Both the position numbers and the translations under genes were made by a program. DNA of 64,000 nt, from contig NZ_VMNW02000028.1 in assembly GCF_007713735.2 (NCBI RefSeq), positions 1 to 64,000 of the forward strand, written 5' to 3'. The notes beneath the pieces were generated by a model. That model had not been told where the DNA came from and did not search any database. It saw only the letters and a program-made list of their open reading frames with translations. The first letter of the stretch is position 1. Every line of letters begins with the position of its first letter. The DNA comes from Amycolatopsis acidicola. Lineage in GTDB: Bacteria > Actinomycetota > Actinomycetes > Mycobacteriales > Pseudonocardiaceae. This document shows, piece after piece, positions 17,556-24,866 of this stretch.

Positions 17556-18401
17556 GTGCCGATCGTGGAGACGATCACGGGTACCGCGGCCGGAGTCCCG
17601 TTCACGGCGGTGCCCCCGCCCGGTGGCGGCCCCGCGCCGCTGATCGTGTCCTGGCACATGCTCGACGCGCCGCGCACCGACGCGGCGTTCGCCGCCGCGC
17701 TGCCGATGGCCGGGGTGCGCGCGTGGCGGGTACACCTGGGCATGCCGATGTGCGGCGCGCGCATGGTCGACGGCCGGGTGGACGCGGTCGTCGAGCTCGC
17801 GCGCGAGGACGCGTTGTTGTCCTTCCTGGCGCCGTTCACCCGCCAGGCCGCCGCGGAGTTCCCGGCCGCGCTCGCCGCGCTGCGCGCTCAGCTGCCGATC
17901 GAGGACGGGCCGGTCAGCCTGCTCGGCGCCTCCCTCGGCGGTACGGTGGCGCTGGAAGTGCTTGCCGCGCAAGGGATCCCGGTGCGGTCGGTGGCGCTGG
18001 TCAACCCGGCGGCGCGGATCCGGTCCGCGGTGGGGCTCGTCGACGGCCTCGCCGGGCATCCGTACCGGTGGACCCCGGAGGCGCGCGAGGTCGCGCGTGA
18101 ACTGGACTTCGTCGCCCGCGCCGGCGAGATCGCGGGCGAACCGCCGTTCTTGCTGATCAGTGGCGAGCGGGACCACCCTGATCTTCGCGTGGACGCGGCG
18201 GCGCTCGTGGACGCGCTCCGCGGGCGCTATGCCCGGCCGGACGAGGTCGAGCTCGTCACCGTGCCCGGCCTGGCGCACCCGCTGGCCGACGAACCGGGCC
18301 TCGAACCCGCGCCGCAGTCACCTGTCGCCAAGGCGGTCGACGAGATTCTGACGACCTGGTTCGCCCGGCAGGTGGCAGGGGAAGGTTCCGGCCGGCGTTA
18401 G
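17556..18401 (+). CDS. Alpha/beta hydrolase
   Basis: The 281-residue protein has a nucleophile elbow GASLGG near residue 130, a likely acid residue in GERDHPDL and a histidine in GLAHPL, completing an alpha/beta-hydrolase triad. The oxyanion region VSWHMLD is unusual, since an HG motif is normal. The GTG at 17556 gives MPIVETITG; a second GTG three codons later is possible. It follows the AHSA1 gene by 55 bp and may be a separate unit. The substrate is unknown; a small ester or acyl compound is likely. Confidence 0.8.
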   Translation: MPIVETITGTAAGVPFTAVPPPGGGPAPLIVSWHMLDAPRTDAAFAAALPMAGVRAWRVHLGMPMCGARMVDGRVDAVVELAREDALLSFLAPFTRQAAAEFPAALAALRAQLPIEDGPVSLLGASLGGTVALEVLAAQGIPVRSVALVNPAARIRSAVGLVDGLAGHPYRWTPEAREVARELDFVARAGEIAGEPPFLLISGERDHPDLRVDAAALVDALRGRYARPDEVELVTVPGLAHPLADEPGLEPAPQSPVAKAVDEILTTWFARQVAGEGSGRR

Positions 18402-18589
18402 GTTCGGGCCCGGCGCCAGGTTCCGGTGCGGCGTTAGGTCCGGTGCGGCGTTAGGTTCCGCCGCTCAGTGTGCCGCCTTCGGCCAACTCGCCGACGCCTT
18501 CAGCCAACTCGCCCACGGGAACGGCCAACTCGCCCACGGGAACGGCCAACACACCCACGGGAACGGCGAGCCAGCCGTATGGTGCCCCG
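18402..18589. repeat. Convergent intergenic repeat region with 21-bp array C
   Basis: Between the stops of the hydrolase (+) and the sigma factor (-) lie two repeat types. At about 18383-18464 there are imperfect copies of GGTTCCGGTGCGGCGTTAG. At 18481-18564 four 21-bp units follow, starting at 18481, 18502, 18523 and 18544, each with the head (A/G)GCCAAC; the last three end CACGGGAAC. This is the same family as the arrays at 1-247 and 24781-24864. No gene is supported here. Confidence 0.88.
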
Positions 18590-19474
18590 TCAGCGAAGCG
18601 TGAGCGGGGTTTCCGCCTGCACGCGGGTCAGCTTTTCCGGGTTGCGCACGTAGTACAGGCCGGTGACGCGCCCGCCTCCGACGCGGAGCGCCAGCACGCC
18701 GTCGATCTCGCCGTCGAGGCGGAGCACGAGCGCCGGGTTGCCGTTGACCACGGTGGGCCCCACGGTGATCGTGGCGTCGGCCTTGCCGGTGCCGCCGAAG
18801 ATGAACCGGGCCACCTTGTCCGAACCGGACACCGGGCGCAGCGCCGCCTGCTTGACGCCACCGCCGTCACTGACCAGCACGACCTCGGGCGCGAGTACGT
18901 CGAGAAGTCCTTGCAGGTCCCCGGTTTCGAAGGCGCGCCGGAACGACTCCAGCACCGCCTTCGTCTCGTCCGGGGTGACCGTCTCGCGCGGGCGGCGCGC
19001 GTCGACGTGCTGCCGGGCGCGGTGCGCGATCTGCCGGACCGCGGCCTGGGTTTTCCCCACGGCACCGGCGATTTCGTCGTACCCGACGTCGAAAACCTCG
19101 CGTAGCACGAAAACCGCGCGCTCGGTCGGCGACAGCGTCTCCAGGACGAGCATCGCCGCCATCGACACGCTCTCCGCCAGCTCCACGTTTTCGGCCACGT
19201 CGGGCGACGTCAGCAGCGGCTCCGGCAGCCACGGCCCGACATACGCCTCCCGGCGGCGCTTCAGCGCGCGCAGCCGGTTCAGCGCCTGCCGGGTGGTGAC
19301 GCGGACCAGATAGGCACGCTCGTCCCGCACCTGCGCCAGGTCCACCTCCACCCACCGCAGCCAGGTTTCCTGCAGCACGTCCTCGGCGTCGGCCGCCGAA
19401 CCGAGCATCTCGTAGGCGACGGTGAAGAGCAGGTTGCGGTGCGCGACGAAAACTTCGGTGGCTCGCTCGCTCAA
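18590..19474 (-). CDS. ECF41-type RNA polymerase sigma factor with SnoaL-like C-terminal domain
   Basis: This protein of about 294 residues has sigma region 2 (FTVAYEMLGSAADAEDVLQETWLRW), region 4 (LSPTERAVFVLREVFDVGYDEIAG) and a fused SnoaL-like domain. WLPEP in the linker, DGGG in the C-terminal domain and NPEKL near the end are the signature motifs of ECF41 (SigJ-like) factors, whose C-terminal domain replaces a separate anti-sigma. I choose TTG at 19474 because AGGAGG lies just upstream and the protein then starts MSERATEVFVAHR; a GTG at 19507 is the alternative. It lies downstream of a DoxX gene preceded by an ECF41-like promoter. Confidence 0.9.
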   Translation of the reverse strand: MSERATEVFVAHRNLLFTVAYEMLGSAADAEDVLQETWLRWVEVDLAQVRDERAYLVRVTTRQALNRLRALKRRREAYVGPWLPEPLLTSPDVAENVELAESVSMAAMLVLETLSPTERAVFVLREVFDVGYDEIAGAVGKTQAAVRQIAHRARQHVDARRPRETVTPDETKAVLESFRRAFETGDLQGLLDVLAPEVVLVSDGGGVKQAALRPVSGSDKVARFIFGGTGKADATITVGPTVVNGNPALVLRLDGEIDGVLALRVGGGRVTGLYYVRNPEKLTRVQAETPLTLR

Positions 19475-19499
19475 CGGGTCCTCCTGTCCGTCCTCATCC

Positions 19500-19886
19500 T
19501 CACGCACCGAACGGCACGGCGCCGAACCGGCCCCACACGACGAACGCCGCGACGGCCAGGTAAATCAGGTTCAGCGCGACGAACCGCGCGGCACCGGCGT
19601 ACCGCAGATGCGCGATCATCGCGCCGATCATCAGCAGCACCCAGCACAGCGCTGTCACCGGCACCAGCACCGGCGCGATGCCGGTCACCGCGGGCAGGAT
19701 CAGGCCGAACGCCGCGAGCAGCTCGAGCGCGCCGAGCGTCCGGAGGAACCCGGCGGGCGCGTCCCGGGTCCATTCGCCGCCGGCGGCCGCGGCCAGTTTT
19801 TCCCTCGGCAGGAACGCCTTGGTGAACCCGCCGGCCAGTGCGACGGCGGCCAGCAGCCCGGCGGCGATCCACAGGGTGACGTTCAT
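19500..19886 (-). CDS. DoxX-like membrane protein
   Basis: This 128-residue protein has four predicted membrane helices, including ITLs of the type LWIAAGLLAAVALAGGF, a central LRTLGALELLAAFGLILP and a C-terminal helix near LIYLAVAAFVVWG. The GALE(L) motif in helix 2 is typical of DoxX/DoxD-like proteins. These are linked to redox stress or quinone function. The ATG at 19886 has a GGAGAAG ribosome site. It precedes the ECF41 sigma gene by about 25 bp, so the two form an operon from the promoter at 19922-19948. ECF41 factors are typically linked to such redox-type partner genes. Confidence 0.87.
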   Translation of the reverse strand: MNVTLWIAAGLLAAVALAGGFTKAFLPREKLAAAAGGEWTRDAPAGFLRTLGALELLAAFGLILPAVTGIAPVLVPVTALCWVLLMIGAMIAHLRYAGAARFVALNLIYLAVAAFVVWGRFGAVPFGA

Positions 19887-19921
19887 GAGCTTCTCCTCCG
19901 TGACGGGGAATCCGCCCACCA

Positions 19922-19948
19922 GACACCGGCGGCCGCCATCCTGTGACA
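19922..19948 (-). promoter_or_regulatory. ECF41-type promoter (TGTCACA-N16-TGTC)
   Basis: On the minus strand TGTCACA at 19948-19942 is followed, after exactly 16 bases, by TGTC at 19925-19922, which is 36 bp before the DoxX ATG. The described ECF41 promoter is TGTCACA-N16-CGTC, so only one position differs. With an ECF41 sigma gene in the same operon, positive autoregulation is the natural reading. Confidence 0.7.
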
Positions 19949-19962
19949 CGTGCCGGGTGACG

Positions 19963-20006
19963 AAAAAGCCGCGGGCCGGCCACCTCGAGGGTGACCGGCC
20001 CGCGGC
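19963..20006 (-). terminator. Rho-independent terminator of the 20023-21231 gene
   Basis: A perfect 12-bp GC stem (GCCGCGGGCCGG at 19968-19979 pairing with 19995-20006) encloses a 15-base loop. On the minus strand it is followed immediately by five T residues. It lies 17 bp past the stop of the leftward membrane-protein gene and upstream of the DoxX promoter, so it insulates the two units. Confidence 0.85.
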
Positions 20007-20022
20007 CGGGGAGAAAGCGCTC

Positions 20023-21231
20023 TCAGCGACGCCGGTACTTCAGCGTCGACGTCAGCGAGTCGGACCACGGCGAAGCGAGGTCCAGGCGGCGCAGCTCGTC
20101 GGCGTGCTGGGCCGCGGCCAGCTCCGCCATCAGCCGGGCGCGCATCCGGTCGTCGTGCGCGGCGTTCGCCGAACGCAGCGCGCGGGCGAGGCGGACCTTG
20201 CGGAACGGCGTGGCCCAGGAAGCGCGGGCCAGGTGCGCGGCGCGGCGGGCCGCGCGGTCCCGGGTGCGGGCGAGCGCGTCACGCTCGTCGTCCCCGAGGC
20301 CGAGCCGGGACAGGAAACGCTCTTTCAGCTCACGGCTGATCCGCGCCCACGTGGTGACACGGGTGCGGGCGTGCCGCAGCTCGATGCCGAGCGCGAGGTG
20401 CAGCATGACCACGCCCAGCACCGGGCCGAGCATGACACGGGCGAGGCCGGAGACCGGGCCCGCGAGGTCGAAGGCCATGTAGCCGGACGCCGCGCACAGC
20501 GCCCACAGGATCAGCCGGGCCGGGCCGGGCTTGTTGTCGTGGCTGCGGATCCCCGCGCGCATCGCGAAACCGCAGGCGATCAGCGCGACCTCGACGACCG
20601 CGAACATCGCGGCGCGCTCGTAGATGTTGGTGATGCCGAGCTTCTCGCCGAAGAACCGCCACGAGGTGTCCACCGACACCAGCAGCGACATGAACGCGAC
20701 GAGGTAGAACCCGCCCGAGCCTTCCGGCCGGGACCGGCGGGACTTGCTGGGCGCCTCGATGATGTGCGGGCGGCCGGACTGCGCCGCGTCCTCGGCGGGC
20801 TGCGGTTCGGGCTGCGGTTCGGGCTCCGGCTCCGGCTCAGGCTTGACCTCGGTGACCGTGGCCTGCTCGACCGCCGCGATCTCGGTGGTCTCCTCGGCGG
20901 CCGTCTTCGCCTTCTCCTCGGCGCGCTGCGCGTCGAGTTCCGTCAGCATTTCCACCGACAGGCGCGGGAGGTCGCCGGTGTCGGCCATGCCGCGCTCTTC
21001 GCGCCACTTCTTCACCTGCGCGGCCACGTAGGACCGTTCGCGCTTGGGGTTGGTCACCACCCCGTAGGTGAGCAGGAAGGCCAGCACGTCCGATGTCGAC
21101 GGTTGTTCCAGGGCTTCACAGGCGTAGCGGATCCGCTCGTCCATGGTGTCCAGCATGACCAGCCGCGCGGCGTGCGCCGCGCTGCTGAGGACGTCCGCTG
21201 GCGCAGCCTGCTGGTCGCTCTCGGTTTCCAT
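20023..21231 (-). CDS. Membrane protein with Pro-Glu linker, possibly SpdB/DUF2637-like
   Basis: The 402-residue protein has four parts. A cytoplasmic N-terminal region (1-130) contains a segment resembling a small DNA-binding or adaptor helix bundle. A Pro-Glu/Gln repeat linker (EPEPEPEPQPEPQP) follows. Then come about four membrane helices (roughly 190-290), and a basic, helical C-terminal region rich in Arg and Ala (300-402). The layout resembles the DUF2637/SpdB-type membrane proteins of actinomycete integrative elements, but no integrase or att site is nearby. The ATG at 21231 has AAGGG upstream; an in-frame ATG at 21276 lacks one. I do not assign a function. Confidence 0.7.
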   Translation of the reverse strand: METESDQQAAPADVLSSAAHAARLVMLDTMDERIRYACEALEQPSTSDVLAFLLTYGVVTNPKRERSYVAAQVKKWREERGMADTGDLPRLSVEMLTELDAQRAEEKAKTAAEETTEIAAVEQATVTEVKPEPEPEPEPQPEPQPAEDAAQSGRPHIIEAPSKSRRSRPEGSGGFYLVAFMSLLVSVDTSWRFFGEKLGITNIYERAAMFAVVEVALIACGFAMRAGIRSHDNKPGPARLILWALCAASGYMAFDLAGPVSGLARVMLGPVLGVVMLHLALGIELRHARTRVTTWARISRELKERFLSRLGLGDDERDALARTRDRAARRAAHLARASWATPFRKVRLARALRSANAAHDDRMRARLMAELAAAQHADELRRLDLASPWSDSLTSTLKYRRR

Positions 21232-21364
21232 GTTGTTTACCCTTGTTAAGTTCTCATCGGTGGGGGTGGCGAGCATATCGGGTAGCGGGGGGATTCATAC
21301 CACCACCCCGCGCGTGTCCGCCAGGGGTGTGTCCGAATCGGAGCGTGGCCGCCCGTACGTACGG

Positions 21365-22777
21365 TCAGTCCACCCCGAACACGGCACGAAGAGCTCGTTT
21401 GTCCACTTTGCCGATGCCCGTCAGCGGCAGGGAGTCCGCGAACTCCACTGTCGCGGGAACATAATGCTCCCGCCCGAAAACGGCCCGCGCGCGGGTCCTG
21501 ATTTCCTCCGCGCCGACCCCTTCGGCGACCACTACCGCGTGTAACGAGGGGCCGTCCTCCCCCGGCACACCGAACACCGCGACGGCGCGCACGGCGGGGT
21601 GCCCGGCGATCGCGTCCTCCACTGTGGACGGTGCGATCTTGGTGCCGTGCTCCCCGACGATCACCACGTCGTCCGCGCGCCCTGACAAGTACAGATAGCC
21701 CTCGTCGTCGAACCGGCCGAGGTCTCCGGTGGGCAGCCAGCCCTCGCCCACCGGCGGGGCGCCGAGGTAACCGTCCATCATGGCCAGTCCCCGCACTTCC
21801 ACCTCACCCTCGGTGATCCGGGCCTCCATCCCGGGCACGATCCGGCCGACCGAACCGAGCCGGCCGGGCCGTCCGGCCAGCTCCGCCGCGGAGATGCTCG
21901 CGATCATCGGCGCCTCGGTCAGCCCGTAGCCCTGCCCGGCGACCGGACCGAACACCTCGAGCGCCTGGGCGAGCCGGTGCGGCGGGAGCGGCGCGGCGCC
22001 CAGGGAAAGAGCGCGGACGCTGTCCAGCCTGGTGCGCGGCCGCGCCGGGTGATCGAGGAGCGCCGCCAGGCGGGGCGGGGTGAGCGACAGCGCCGTGATC
22101 CGGTGCTCCTCGATCGCGGCGAGCACCTCTCCGGCCGCGAAACCGTTGTGCAGCACAACTTTGTCGCCCCGCAACAAACCGCCGACGACGCTCGCGTGGC
22201 CGGTCAGGTGGGTCATCGGCGCGACGACGAGCGTGCGCTCGGGCTCGCCCGGCGAGGCCGCGAAGATGTGCGCCATGCCGTCGTAGATCCCGCTGTGCCG
22301 GATGATCTTCGGCGCCCCCGTCGTCCCGCCGGACGGGAACAGCACGTCCACCGCTCCAGGCAGCGAGACCGGCGCTGGCTGGCCGAGCAGGTCGCTCACC
22401 GTCCGGACGTCCCCGGCGGGCCACGCCTCGGGCCGGTCCGTCACCACCGTCGTGACACCGGCCGCCTCCGCCGCGGCCAGCTCGGCCTGGCGGGGCGCGG
22501 AGGCCGCGACGAACAGCACGCGCGCGCCGCGCAGCATCGCCGCGAGCGGCACCAGCAGGGCTTCGGGCCGGTTCTCCAGATCGACGGCGACAACGCCTGC
22601 TTCGCCGAGCCCGCCGTGCAACCGGCGCAGCAGTGCGTCGGCCTCGCGATACGTCATCGGCCCGTCGTGGTGGAACAGCACGCGGTCCCCGCCGCGGGCG
22701 AGCGCGGCGAGGGCGGCGGACAGGAACGCGCTTTCCCCTGGCACGGGCGCCGACGCTACCCGACGGCGGACGATCAC
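21365..22777 (-). CDS. AMP-dependent acyl-CoA ligase family protein
   Basis: This 470-residue ANL enzyme has the loop FPSGGTTGAPKIIRHS (a variant of TSGTTGxPK), a GYGLTEAP motif, GDLGRFDDEG and the C-terminal lysine of TGIGKVDKRAL. It is shorter than typical FadD proteins because the N-terminal subdomain is compact. It stands alone on the minus strand, divergent from the anti-sigma gene with 187 bp between them, and 133 bp separate it from the membrane protein downstream. It activates an unknown carboxylic acid. Confidence 0.85.
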   Translation of the reverse strand: MIVRRRVASAPVPGESAFLSAALAALARGGDRVLFHHDGPMTYREADALLRRLHGGLGEAGVVAVDLENRPEALLVPLAAMLRGARVLFVAASAPRQAELAAAEAAGVTTVVTDRPEAWPAGDVRTVSDLLGQPAPVSLPGAVDVLFPSGGTTGAPKIIRHSGIYDGMAHIFAASPGEPERTLVVAPMTHLTGHASVVGGLLRGDKVVLHNGFAAGEVLAAIEEHRITALSLTPPRLAALLDHPARPRTRLDSVRALSLGAAPLPPHRLAQALEVFGPVAGQGYGLTEAPMIASISAAELAGRPGRLGSVGRIVPGMEARITEGEVEVRGLAMMDGYLGAPPVGEGWLPTGDLGRFDDEGYLYLSGRADDVVIVGEHGTKIAPSTVEDAIAGHPAVRAVAVFGVPGEDGPSLHAVVVAEGVGAEEIRTRARAVFGREHYVPATVEFADSLPLTGIGKVDKRALRAVFGVD

Positions 22778-22964
22778 CGCTCATGCCGGTTTCCGGTGAC
22801 CGCCTTTCGTTGTCCCCCAAGTCATCCAAGCCCTCGATGACCGCGTAGCACCGGCATAGCCTCGACACCGGGACCGACGGGGGGAGCCGAACGATGTCCC
22901 AGCACGGGTCCCGCGGCCGGCGAGTTCGCCCGCGCCGGTCACGCCGCTTTCCGGGGAGGGTTCG

Positions 22965-23927
22965 ATGGCCGGAGCAGGGCACGTCGCGGGCGAGCTCGGC
23001 GCGTGGGCGGTGGACGCCGTCCCCGCCGCCGAGGCGGCCTCGATCGCCGCGCACCTGAGGGAGTGCCCGGTGTGCGCGGCCGAGGCGGGCCGGTTGAAGG
23101 GGGTGGCGAGCCTGCTGGGCGTCGTCGAGTCGGTACCGCCGACGCCGTCACTGGGGGACGCCGTGCTGGCGGCCGCGCTCACGGCGCGGCCGCCAGTGGC
23201 GGTGCCCCTGCTGGCGCCGGCCCGCGCGTATGCCGTTCAGGCCGCGGAGATGGACTCGCTCCTCGACACGCTCACCGGCGCGCAATGGTCCCGGCCCGCC
23301 GCGAAGTACGGCAGCGTCCGGACGCTGGTGGAGCACCTGGCGGAGAACGACGCGCCGGTGGCCACCGCGCTCGGCGCCCCCACTGTTCCCGCGCCCGGGC
23401 GGGCGGGCTGGCGCGCCGGGGCCACCACCCTGCTGCGCGCGCTCGCCTCCGCCGACCAGACCGTGCTCGAGCGCCCCGCGCGGCTCGCCGGTCCGGTCCC
23501 GGCCACCGCGCCGATGCGGGATGCGTTGGTGCAGCGTGCCTTCGAGACCTGGACGCACGCCGACGACATCCGCGTCGCGCTCCATTTGCCGGTCCGCGTG
23601 CCGCCGCCGGAGCAGATCCGGTCGGTGGTCGGGCTCGGCGTGAGGCTGCTGCCGACGGTGCTGTACGCGGCGGGGACGCATCGTCCCGGCCGCGCGGCGC
23701 GGCTGGCGCTTTCCGGGCCGGGCAACGGCGAATGGCTGGTGACGCCGGCGCTGGAACCACTGGGGGGCACGGCGGTCGTGGCGGCGACCATCCGCGCCGA
23801 GGCCGTCGACGTGTGCCGGCTGATGGCGGGCCGCATCGACCCGGCGCGGCTGCCACGGTCCGTGGACGGCGACCGGGGCCTGGCCGAAGACCTGCTGGCC
23901 GCCGCCGCGACGCTGGGTTGTGATTGA
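22965..23927 (+). CDS. Zinc-binding anti-sigma domain fused to mycothiol-dependent isomerase-like (DinB-fold) domain
   Basis: The 320-residue protein opens with a ZAS-type anti-sigma domain carrying H30-xxx-C34-xx-C37 (HLRECPVC) after the leading HVAGELGAWAVDAVP. From about residue 85 it has a DinB/maleylpyruvate-isomerase fold with the probable metal ligands H124 (VEHL), E194 and H198 (ETWTH), the ligand pattern of mycothiol-dependent maleylpyruvate isomerase. No membrane helix is present, so the anti-sigma is soluble. The ECF sigma gene follows 2 bp later. I infer that mycothiol or a thiol adduct bound by the C-terminal domain controls release of the sigma factor. Confidence 0.85.
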   Translation: MAGAGHVAGELGAWAVDAVPAAEAASIAAHLRECPVCAAEAGRLKGVASLLGVVESVPPTPSLGDAVLAAALTARPPVAVPLLAPARAYAVQAAEMDSLLDTLTGAQWSRPAAKYGSVRTLVEHLAENDAPVATALGAPTVPAPGRAGWRAGATTLLRALASADQTVLERPARLAGPVPATAPMRDALVQRAFETWTHADDIRVALHLPVRVPPPEQIRSVVGLGVRLLPTVLYAAGTHRPGRAARLALSGPGNGEWLVTPALEPLGGTAVVAATIRAEAVDVCRLMAGRIDPARLPRSVDGDRGLAEDLLAAAATLGCD

Positions 23928-23929
23928 CC

Positions 23930-24490
23930 GTGCGAACCGAACGCGAAAACGAGCATCGGCTGCGCCAGCGCCTGATCGCGGGCGACGCGGAGGCGCTCGC
24001 CGAGGCCTACCGGGCGTATTCGCCGATGGTGTTCGGGCTGCTCACCCGGATGCTGACCGATCCGCCCGCGGCCGAGGACATCACGCAGGAGGTGTTCGTG
24101 CGGCTGTGGGAAAGACCGGAGCGCTTCGACCCCGAACGTGGCAGGCTGGGGACCTGGCTGTGCACGATGGCGCGCAGCCGGGCGATCGACTCGATCCGCC
24201 GCACGCAGACCAGGGAACGCGCCGCCGTCGCGCAGGCGCAGCAGGTGCATCCCGAGTCGGATACCGCGGATCTGGTGGCGCACAACGCGATGGTGCACAC
24301 CGTGCGCGTCGCCGTGCAGCGACTGCCTGAGGCGCAACGGATCGCGGTGACACTGGCCTACTACGAGGGGCTGACGTACCGCCGCGTGGCCGAGAAGCTC
24401 GGGATCCCGGAAGGCACCGTGAAATCCCGCCTGCGCTTCGGCCTGCGGGGAATAGCCGACCACCTGGAAAAGGAGGGCGTGCTCGGCTGA
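23930..24490 (+). CDS. ECF sigma factor
   Basis: This sigma-70 family ECF protein of about 186 residues has region 2 (AYSPMVFGLLTRML, DITQEVFVRLWERP) and region 4 (LPEAQRIAVTLAYYEGLTYRRVA, GIPEGTVKSRLR), resembling SigK/SigL-type factors. It starts 2 bp after the ZAS-fusion gene with GTG at 23930; a TTG at 23924 overlapping that stop is an alternative. The gene order is anti-sigma first, the reverse of the common order. The pair is expected to be co-transcribed and reciprocally regulated. Confidence 0.92.
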   Translation: MRTERENEHRLRQRLIAGDAEALAEAYRAYSPMVFGLLTRMLTDPPAAEDITQEVFVRLWERPERFDPERGRLGTWLCTMARSRAIDSIRRTQTRERAAVAQAQQVHPESDTADLVAHNAMVHTVRVAVQRLPEAQRIAVTLAYYEGLTYRRVAEKLGIPEGTVKSRLRFGLRGIADHLEKEGVLG

Positions 24491-24502
24491 CCCCGCGCCC
24501 AC

Positions 24503-24613
24503 CCGCCACCCGGCAACGCAACGCGAGCCTTCCCGAGGACCACGCCCGTCCCCAACACCACCCGAAAACCGCCACCCGGCAACGCGAAGCGAGCCTTCCC
24601 GACGACCACACCC
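24503..24613. repeat. 45-bp direct repeat pair
   Basis: Two 45-bp copies, 24503-24547 and 24569-24613, share 41 of 45 positions (each starts CCGCCACCCGGCAACGC and contains GCGAGCCTTCCCGA). They lie just after the ECF sigma stop in the 376-bp convergent gap 24491-24866. This gap also holds a large hairpin (24644-24701) and 21-bp array D (24781-24864). I see no gene in it. Confidence 0.85.
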
Positions 24614-24643
24614 CTCCGCCGCTCCGATCCCCAGCCTGCTTTT

Positions 24644-24701
24644 GCGGTCATCGGGCTGGGTCAAGGTACTCTTTCCCGCCTTGACGCGGCCCGATGACCG
24701 C
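24644..24701. terminator. Large bidirectional hairpin between convergent operons
   Basis: An outer 13-bp perfect stem (GCGGTCATCGGGC at 24644-24656 pairing with 24689-24701) and an inner 7-bp stem (GTCAAGG at 24660-24666 pairing with 24679-24685) are separated by a symmetric 3-base internal loop, with a 12-base apical loop. It sits between the sigma-factor gene (+) and the exporter gene (-), where it could terminate both strands. It lacks a strong T-run, which is usual in actinomycetes. Confidence 0.78.
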
Positions 24702-24780
24702 GAACACTCACGGATCGGGGCGGCGGAGGGGTGCACCCAGCGCGCCCCGCGCGCGTCCGTTGCCGCCGCAGCCCGCGCCA

Positions 24781-24864
24781 AGCCACCACACCGCCACCAC
24801 GAGCCAACACACCGCCCCACCCGGCCAACACACTAACGCGAGCGGCCAACACACCAACCCCGGC
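24781..24864. repeat. 21-bp tandem repeat array D (GCCAAC family)
   Basis: Four 21-bp units start at 24781, 24802, 24823 and 24844. The first is diverged (AGCCACC); the others have (A/G)GCCAACACAC heads, and the third ends ACGCGAGC exactly as in array B. The array stops 2 bp before the stop codon of the MFS gene. It is the fourth array of the same family in the window and again lies at a convergent gene end. Confidence 0.87.
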
Positions 24865-24866
24865 CG

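Noticed and set aside
20023-21231. Integrated conjugative element
   Set aside because: No integrase, excisionase, replication or transfer ATPase genes and no direct-repeat att sites are seen around this single membrane protein.
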